A DNA stretch of 64,000 bases from Choristoneura fumiferana (taxonomy: Eukaryota; Arthropoda; Insecta; Lepidoptera; Tortricidae). Made by a program: the position numbers and the translations under genes. The notes under the pieces are model-generated. The model ran no database searches and was not told where the DNA came from. It saw only the letters and a list, made by a program, of their open reading frames with translations. Shown piece by piece: positions 58,901-64,000 of the stretch (position 1 is the first letter of the stretch; every line of letters begins with the position of its first letter). The DNA lies in assembly GCF_025370935.1 (NCBI RefSeq), contig NC_133473.1:9491842-9555841 (forward strand). Reading direction: 5' to 3'.

Positions 58901-61900
58901 CTAATATCATATTGACATCCCATATTTTTGTTAAGGAAATCATAGTGACATTGATTATTAAAAGATTCCACCCTGGTACAGTCACCAGCACCAATATCTG
59001 ACACAACAAGCGTGCATAAATATCTGATACGACTCTATTTCTAGGGCTGGAAAGACGTGTCAGATATTTTTGCACGCTGCGCTGTGGCAGATATTAATGC
59101 TGGTGACTGTACATATATGAATCAGTTTGTTCGACTGTGCTATAAAAAACTTACCATAAGTATCAAATCCACAGTCTTCACAACGTTGAGAATGTTGATT
59201 GTAGCAACTAAAGAAAGCACCGTTTCCAAGAAGAAGGCGGGTATGCATATGAATAGTAAAATGTCGTCGAGGAGGGAAATGGGATGTTCATTGATGTCTA
59301 ATTTTCTTGTTTGATTGTACGCAAAGAGGGCAGCAAACAGCATCAATGCGTGGAGTCCAAGTTTAGTAACATCGTTTAACAGGTAACCAATGCTTAAGAG
59401 GTCCCTGAAAAAAGATTTTTTTTTATAGCATTTTATGTAGGTACTGTATTTTTTTTAATTTGACCATTGTAAAAATAGTTTTTGTTCTAATCTCTTACTT
59501 CCTTATCTTTTGTCCTTATCTCTTGTCTTCTAATCAGTATAAGTTAAGTATATAATTAAGAATATTTAGAAATACAGTTATTTTTAAGTTGCGATTTTGT
59601 AATTTTAATTATCATCATCTAAACACTAAAATTACACAAGCACTATCATTGCTGTGCTATTCTGTGCCCTTACAGGATTCACGTTGGACTCTTCTTTTCT
59701 AATCCTTTTTTTTGTACAACGTATTGCAATAAAAGATTGAATTTGAATTTGGACTTGAACTTGCCGCTTGCCTCCACCGTTGCTTGCAACGCGATGCCCT
59801 CCGTCCATCTAGTGGGAAGCTCGTTGATTAACGCAGTTGTTATTTTCGTAAGTACTCACTCGGTACTGCTCAGCGTGAAGCCAATGATGAGCATGCCCAC
59901 AACGATGACCATCAACACCAGCCCCATGAACATGCCGCGGTTGGACGCGTGGCAGTCCGCGTAAATCACAATGTTGCTCGTAAAGTCGTTGTCCTCATTT
60001 GCTGTCGGTATCCTGTAAAATAAAATAGATTCAGTCTCGTGGATACCTTTGTTGTGAGTTTTTAGCCTCCGACGCAAAATGAGGGATGTAGATGTATGTT
60101 TGACGCCAATGTATGTCCGTCTATCTGTCTGTGGCATCGTAGCTCTCAAACGGATAGACCAAATTATACTCCATTCAGGATAACATTGGACTCTAGAAGA
60201 TCACAGAAGAAGGGGTTTTTATTTTTTATGAAGTCATAATGATGATGATGATGAATAAAAGAATAAGATGAAGTCATAATTTTTGTTTATTATTAATACA
60301 TAATTATTATTAATACGTAATTCGCTACCATAATATTATTTTATTTATATTTTATTATTTATTTAATAATTGTGTTTCGTGGACTCATCCGCTCTTATTC
60401 CCTGTTTAAAAATATTCTACTCGTAGCTCCTGCTATGAAGTTCAAGCTTTATAAAATTTGGATCAGTTGTGAAATGTTAACTATTGTATGTGATTAAAGG
60501 TCCATCACATTTAGATTCAAACTGTCGATTAAAAACTACAAAATACCTAATCTACAAAATATTTCTTGAATTAACAATATTATAAACGTTCCGTTTCTTG
60601 CAGAATGTTGTTTACCTCAGCCTCTTTAGGTATTTTATAGGAACACGTTTCTGTTTTTAGCAAAATAGGATAAGTTTTTTTATTGTTTTTAAATTATGAT
60701 ATGAATAAAGCAAAGTTAATCTCACTAATATTATATAAATGCGAAAGTTTGTAAGTCTGTATGTTTCTTTGTTACCTACCTCTTCAAGTCTTATCCGTTG
60801 AACCGATTTAGATGAAATTCGGTATACAGATAGTAGGTACAAGTCCCGGGGAAGGACATAGAATAGTTTTTATTCCAGGAAATGGCATAGTTCCCGCGGG
60901 ATAGCAACGAACGAATTCTACGTGAACGGAGTCGCGGCCAACAGCTAGTTAATGAATAAATGAAATAATTAGAATATAATTAGAATTAAGTTTGGACCGT
61001 ACACTAAAAAAGTTAAATTTATTAAATTACTTCTTTAAGCGTGCACTATAAAGAGCCTATTTTCCTTCTGTCCATTCCTATATTGAACAGGCTGTAGTTG
61101 TGGTTTTTAAAAATCAAACTTTTAAGTCAACGCAATCAAAAGTTACAGTCATTAAACAACGTGATTCCATACAAATTGCCGTGCACTGAAAACCCATAGG
61201 GTACTTCCAGTCGTCCTAGAAACTTGAGATTTGGTATAAAGGTAGCTATTATAACACAACCAACTAGAAAAGTCTGAAAATCTAGATTTTTTATGTGTCA
61301 GTAAATATCAATGACCAATATAATCTGATCCCACACTGCGTACGTTTTGCTTAGGAGCAGGGCTCTGCTTACACTGGATATATTAAATCACTCGGAAAAA
61401 GCGGGAAATATCTTCAACACACGATTCCCGTTTACATACCTATAAATGTGTACGGAACCCTCGGTGCGCGAGTCTGACTCGCACTTGCCCGGTTTTAACG
61501 TAAAAGCACTACTATTTGTTCTTATATTATATCTTTCTCTATATTTTTTATACTAGTACTATTATTTATTCTGTGGTGAAAGCGAGTGGAGTTATCTTGC
61601 GGTGGTTCTTAGGCACATTTTTTAAAATCGGTTCAGCTGTTTCTCAGATATTGGACTTTAAGTCTGGGGTTCTTCGACTATTCTAAGTTGGTTTGGTTAT
61701 TATGTTAAAGACTTATTTAGTAACCTTGCTAAACATAATTTATAATTAGAAGCACCAGAATGAGTGGCATGGTTAATGTTATTATTATTATAGACGAATT
61801 TGTTACGGGCTCCCACATATACAAAAAATGGCTGATTTAACTAACCGAGAATCATTAAAAACTGTTAAAGTTAATGGACAGTTCTCGGCAGCAGTCTGCT

Positions 61901-63236
61901 TGTATATATATTGTAGTCCCCTGTATCCCTTTAAGGGATAAGTTCGCCTTTGTACATCTTATTATCCTGTGTTATATTATTTTCATGTGTTTTTATGTAC
62001 AATAAAGAGTTTTACAATACAATACAATACAATTGAAAAAAGTTTATAAGCCACTATAATTTACAAGTGAATTTGCTTTTGTTTTTTTCTTGTAACAAAA
62101 CGTACGTTTTTCCGTATAAAAAAAGCATTACAATGGGTGTTGTAAATTTGTCTATGAGCTTAAAACACATTGTATGTCATGTACACACTTGAAAGATATG
62201 TTTTAAGTACAAAGTGGAAATATAGTAGGTACTAGGGAAAACAAATTACATGGGTGTGTAGTGTAATGGTGACCGGGTGTACTGCTTTTCGGCGATAATA
62301 GTTTCGCCAAATTTCACTTAGCAACCCAACCTTTCGCCAAGTTTCATTTGGCAAACTAATATTTGGCATAACTTTACTTCACATTTTTTTTATTTCGCAA
62401 CATTTACATTGCAAATTTACTTTCATCACACATTTATGTGGCAATATTAGGGTAGCAAATGATTGGCTAGGCAAATAAAAATTGTCAAATAACATTTGGG
62501 CAATTTTTTACATTGCAAAGTATACTTATTTGAATTTGTGCGAGCGAGCGAAGCGAGCGAGCAAGAGGGTTCGGAACAAAGCGACTTGGATACTTTAAGG
62601 TTCAGAAGGCTAAGCGGGAGCGAAGCGGAGCGTAGCTCCCGCCTTAGCCTTCGATGTTAGGTTTTTTTTTTATAGCAGCAGGATAAATGACACTAGAAAG
62701 TAGGTTGGATGCCATTCAAAAAGTTGCTAAATTAAGGATGCCAAATCAATACATTTGACGAAAACATAAATGACATCTTAAAAAAAATCCAGGTAATAAT
62801 TTGCATAATAATCATATTTATCGAGTCATTAGTTGGAAATGATATCAGTGCGAAACGTTGAAGTTGGATAACATTTCGCCTAAATAAAAATATGGGTAAA
62901 TAGTTGGGAGTTAAATTTGCTAATAATTTTCGCCGATACATTAGTAAACCATGACGAGAGGGTTCATGTGAATTATACTACACTCACTGAAGTATTGCTC
63001 ATTTTTTTTAACGTTCGTTGGCTTGACATCCTGCCATGTGTTTTGATTTTTCATAAATTTTATTCGATCACCGTAATTTACAAAATACGCAGTAATGGTG
63101 GCTTTTTTGGTAGGTTTTAAAAGTACTCACTGGCAAACTGTATTGTGGTCGCCAATGCTGGAGGTGCCGTCGGTGTTATTAGTGTCTTCATTTTCACAGT
63201 TACCGATACAGCTCCATATTATATAATAGATTGCCA
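55627..63236 (-). CDS. Otop: Otopetrin proton channel, 3' part of gene (four exons, 5' end outside window)
   Basis: Overall gene model: join of 63236-63131, 60012-59860, 59404-59155 and 55947-55627 on the minus strand. All introns are GT-AG and the phases agree at each junction, giving about 275 residues with no internal stop. Otopetrins are 12-helix plasma-membrane proton channels; in Drosophila they serve acid sensing. The visible part corresponds to the C-terminal half: the end of one helix (VAIYYIIW), then FMGLVLMVIVVGMLIIGF, LGLHALMLFAALFAY, the LLDDILLFICIPAFFL signature, DLILMMIQVVLQTALLVDG followed by LRRCSN, LLMFLIIANVGMWILNTFSY and a final helix ending FYRFHSSV. These signatures are recalled from the family, not searched. 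Which paralogue (OtopL a, b or c type) cannot be decided. No canonical AATAAA was seen within about 250 nt past the stop; a TATAAA variant lies at 55505-55510. Earlier exons, including the one coding the expected 'YPF-IEYSLI' stretch, must lie beyond 64000. Confidence 0.9.
56122..56258. mobile_element. MITE with TACAGTCAC...GGTGACTGTA ends, otopetrin last intron
   Basis: TACAGTCACTTGCATTCATA at the left, GATATTGGTTCTGGTGACTG then TA at the right. It has the same ends as 57442-57544 and 58977-59111. Confidence 0.8.
56259..57441. mobile_element. 1.2 kb element with CAGTAGGGTGGAGCG ends and TA target
   Basis: CAGTAGGGTGGAGCGTCTAT at the left mirrors ATACGCTCCACCCTACTG at the right, and TA flanks both sides. 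No transposase frame is visible. It contains the foldback 56582-56899. Confidence 0.75.
56582..56899. mobile_element. Nested foldback with AAGGAGCGGCCACACCGCTG ends
   Basis: The left arm, continuing GGTGACGGTACGGAATCGCA then GTGACGCATCGTAT, mirrors the right arm TGCGTCACTGCGATTCCGTA then CCGTCACCGTTTTTAAGCAG. A second inner inverted pair (CTGCTTAAAATACGGAATCG) makes it a double hairpin. Confidence 0.75.
57442..57544. mobile_element. MITE with TACAGTTACC...GGTGACTGTA ends
   Basis: TACAGTTACCTGCATTAATA at the left, GATATTGGTGCTGGTGACTG then TA at the right. It starts at the TA that ends the 1.2 kb element. Confidence 0.8.
57635..57985 (+). repeat. GTGCGAG/GGGTTCCG repeat, in otopetrin last intron
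   Basis: AAAAAAACCGGACAATTGCG, 'gagggttccgtacattaaa', a GACAGACAGACA run, and an end reading TTTACGGAATCCTAAAAA. Confidence 0.65.
58211..58282 (+). tRNA. tRNA-Thr, anticodon CGT
   Basis: 72 nt that fold as a complete cloverleaf. The acceptor stem GCCTCTT pairs with AGGAGGC (one T-G wobble). The D arm is GCTC-AGTGGTA-GAGC, the anticodon stem CTGGT/ACCAG encloses loop CTCGTAA with anticodon CGT, and the T arm is GTGAG-TTCAATC-CTCAC with discriminator A. Internal boxes A (TAGCTCAGTGG) and B (AGTTCAATCC) are intact. T-runs at 58301-58304 and 58307-58313 serve as a pol III terminator. There is no intron. The gene reads ACG codons. It sits inside the last intron of the otopetrin gene on the opposite strand. 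Unlike the SINE tRNA-like heads elsewhere in the window, every stem is paired. Confidence 0.95.
58301..58313 (+). terminator. Pol III terminator of tRNA-Thr
   Basis: A T4 run at 58301-58304 and a T7 run at 58307-58313 begin 19 nt past the mature tRNA end. This is the usual pol III stop signal on the coding strand. Confidence 0.75.
58686..58848 (+). repeat. 'ATGCGAAA...GAGTCGCGGGC' family, 3' part, in otopetrin intron
   Basis: 'tttggatgaagttttccaca', 'tttatcccggaaaatttaat' and GACGAAGTTGCGGGCAACTG. It abuts the MITE cluster starting at 58850. Confidence 0.65.
58878..58978. mobile_element. Inner MITE with TACCAGGGTG ends
   Basis: TACCAGGGTGCACC at the left, TTCCACCCTGGTA at the right. It abuts the next MITE and shares its TA. 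Confidence 0.65.
58977..59111. mobile_element. Inner MITE with TACAGTCACCAGCACC ends
   Basis: TACAGTCACCAGCACCAATA then TCTGACAC mirrors GGCAGATATTAATGCTGGTG then ACTGTA. Confidence 0.82.
59155..59404 (-). CDS. Otop: Otopetrin exon (second from last)
   Basis: Exon of 250 bp. The acceptor is TTTTTTTCAG before GGACCTC, and the donor is CTTATG followed by gtaagt. It encodes DLLSIGYLLNDVTKLGLHAL, then MLFAALFAYNQTRKLDINEH, then the strongest family signature LLDDILLFICIPAFFLETVL, and ends TVDLILM. It carries two complete membrane helices and begins a third that is completed in the last exon. The splice donor lies 16 bp from the end of a foldback element at 58850-59138, so mobile DNA has come right up to the exon edge without breaking it. 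Confidence 0.92.
59600..59760 (+). mobile_element. Probable 3' stub of a non-LTR element in otopetrin intron
   Basis: 'tgctgtgctattctgtgccc' followed by CAATAAAAGATTGAATTTGA and a repeated TTTGAATTTG tail. It lies between the exons at 59155-59404 and 59860-60012. Confidence 0.45.
59860..60012 (-). CDS. Otop: Otopetrin exon (third from last)
   Basis: Exon of 153 bp. The acceptor is TTTTATTTTACAG and the donor is ACCGA followed by gtgagt. The protein reads IPTANEDNDFTSNIVIYADC then HASNRGMFMGL and the hydrophobic run VLMVIVVGMLIIGF. The 'DCH-ASNRG-F-GL' stretch leading into a membrane helix is an otopetrin family feature. It ends with GA, which joins the next exon's G to give Glu, keeping the frame. 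The open frame that runs on into 60149 is intron read-through, because the acceptor at 60013-60015 separates it. Confidence 0.88.
60059..60165 (+). repeat. 'CCCCGACGC' dispersed repeat, 5' part, in otopetrin intron
   Basis: TTAGCCTCCGACGCAAAATG, a CTGTCTG run, 'ggcatcgtagctctcaaacg'. A degraded copy just upstream (in gene sense) of the exon at 59860-60012. Confidence 0.6.
60719..60952 (+). repeat. 'ATGCGAAA...GAGTCGCGGGC' family, in otopetrin intron
   Basis: ATCTCACTAATATTATATAA at the left, 'tttagatgaaattcggtata' in the middle and AACGGAGTCGCGGCCAACAG at the right. Confidence 0.8.
61590..61702 (+). repeat. 'CCCCGACGC' dispersed repeat, 3' part, in otopetrin intron
   Basis: GGTGGTTCTTAGGCACATTT, then AAAATCGGTTCAGCTGTTTC, ending TTCTAAGTTGGTTTGGTTAT. 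This corresponds to the 3' half of the copy at 6450-6727. Confidence 0.55.
61890..62035 (+). mobile_element. 3' stub of a non-LTR element with TACAA tail
   Basis: 'ccctgtatccctttaaggga', CATGTGTTTTTATGTACAAT, AATAAAGAGTTTT and then ACAATACAATACAATACAAT. Same tail type as at 36.67 kb. It lies in an otopetrin intron. Confidence 0.65.
62283..62949. mobile_element. Element with GGCGA...TTCGCCGA ends, in otopetrin intron
   Basis: The left is GCTTTTCGGCGATAATAGTT and the right is TTCGCCGATACATTAGTAAA, the same right end as the insert at 28077-28318. The body is full of TTTGGCAA and TTTCGCAA words. A hairpin lies at 62605-62652. Confidence 0.6.
62540..62652. repeat. GCGAGCGA palindrome and GC-rich hairpin
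   Basis: GCGAGCGAGCGAAGCGAGCG is followed by the stem GAAGGCTAAGCGGGAGC (62605-62621), pairing with GCTCCCGCCTTAGCCTTC with one bulge. Confidence 0.6.
63131..63236 (-). CDS. Otop: Otopetrin exon (fourth from last)
   Basis: Exon of 106 bp. The acceptor is TTTTATTCCAG before TGGCAATC, and the donor is TTTGCCA followed by gtgagt. The first two bases finish a split codon, then the frame reads AIYYIIWSCIGNCENEDTNN and continues to NTVC, ending with CA that joins the next exon's G to make Gln. The start matches the end of the helix written 'LYxxWKNIG' in otopetrins. The rest is an acidic, Asn- and Cys-containing loop, as expected between helices in the C-terminal half of the family. It is open in only this phase. 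The preceding exon was not found inside the window. Confidence 0.8.
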
Positions 63237-63593
63237 CTGGAATAAAACCAAATGTTTAAAGTCCTGTTTACATTATTCTTCGGCCGACCGTTTTCTTGTA
63301 ACTATTTGACATCGCGCCCCCACAATGTAATGCTAATGAAATTATTTAGCTGGAATAATGTAAGCAGGGCTTAACAATAATATGTCACTATTGGCAGAGG
63401 TCAGAAGGTGGACTAACCTACTCAATGAATGGATTGAATAAAAAAAAAAGAAATGTTGGTGCCGATACTGTATCGAAATGTATGAAGTTGTATTATTATT
63501 TAAAAGGTTTGTTTCTATTACTATTTATTAACATAGTATACCTTCATAGAATTAAGTTGACTGCGTAAATAAAAAGGTAAAGTCAGCAGCAAA

Positions 63594-63720
63594 AGATGAT
63601 GAGCGGTTACGGTGCTCAAAATGATCTACACACGACTACTGCCAAGGTTACTGGGTAAGGGGACAATGTAAGGGGTAAGGAGAGTTTTTAGATCATTTTG
63701 AGCAGCACAACAGCTCATCT
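63594..63720. repeat. Foldback with TGCTCAAAATGATCTA arms, upstream of otopetrin exon
   Basis: TGCTCAAAATGATCTA (63613-63628) is exactly complementary to TAGATCATTTTGAGCA (63689-63704). Outer AGATGATGAGC and GCTCATCT also pair. Confidence 0.65.
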
Positions 63721-64000
63721 ATATTGTATTTCAATCCAATTTATGAAAAGTGCAAACAAAGGCGCCATTTATCCGACCACAGGCATTCAATGATGTGAAA
63801 ACCTAGAACCTATGGCAAATAATTCATCTGTTCAGCAAATCGATTAATTTATTAATTGAATAGATCAAAGTATTTTTGTCTATTTTATTATTTAAAATGT
63901 CAAATTTCTCACCATATCTACGCCAGTCTAATGCTACTGTAATAAGCCCTTTGATGATCACTATATGTGACTGTACTTGACAGTACTTATGCTGGTCACG

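Larger units (their letters stand above)
58850..59138. mobile_element. Outer MITE (TACAGTCGAACAAACTGA ends) containing two others
   Basis: TACAGTCGAACAAACTGAAT mirrors AATCAGTTTGTTCGACTGTG. Inside lie 58878-58978 and 58977-59111. The right end is 16 bp from the otopetrin exon edge at 59155. Confidence 0.75.

Noticed and set aside
63908..63955. Possible otopetrin exon upstream of 63236, reading IIKGLITVALDWRRY with a donor-like gtgaga
   Set aside because: The phase would fit, but the residues do not resemble the 'YPF-IEYSLI' stretch expected just before VAIYYIIW. It lies next to MITE-like ends.
1..64000. CRISPR arrays, bacterial operons, rRNA genes or viral integrations
   Set aside because: No regularly spaced identical repeats, no operon-like frames, no rRNA sequence and no long viral-type frame were seen.

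Overview
The window looks like a lepidopteran (moth or butterfly) nuclear chromosome. The sequence is AT-rich and intron-like or intergenic. It is packed with short dispersed repeats of the kinds typical of Lepidoptera: tRNA-derived SINEs, TCTG-microsatellite repeats around GGTTCCG ends, 'CCCCGACGCAAAAAGAGGGG' repeats, foldback MITEs with TA targets, and 3' stubs of non-LTR retrotransposons. No bacterial or phage gene organisation is present and no long open frame exists. No species can be named from this sequence alone.

Left and centre (1 to about 55.5 kb): I find no convincing protein-coding exon. The region alternates between repeats and apparently single-copy sequence. The single-copy part holds scattered GC-rich islands, for example 4.09-4.31, 9.6-9.8, 18.06-18.25, 25.2-25.5, 32.8-33.04, 34.15-34.4, 42.8-43.0, 43.98-44.33, 44.94-45.2 and 47.2-47.3 kb. 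These could be regulatory elements or remote non-coding exons of a neighbouring gene. One island at 32.8 kb has a splice donor and an arthropod-type initiator on the minus strand. A direct tandem duplication at 4.1-5.2 kb has copies that differ mainly by many small indels.

Right end (55.6-63.2 kb): four exons on the minus strand assemble in phase into the C-terminal 275 or so residues of an otopetrin, the proton-selective channel family. Upstream exons lie beyond base 64000. The last intron (3.2 kb) holds an intact tRNA-Thr(CGT) gene in antisense. It also holds two clusters of abutting or nested MITEs, one of which ends 16 bp from a splice donor.

The most striking non-gene structure is a family of foldback MITEs with TACAGTC-type ends. 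At several loci members sit back to back, sharing the GTAC that their ends create. A 1.2 kb element with different ends sits exactly in such a junction. Other notable points are SINE and MITE families nested in both orders, a tRNA-like element turned into a hairpin with a B-box in each arm, and several long hairpins that could be transcribed.
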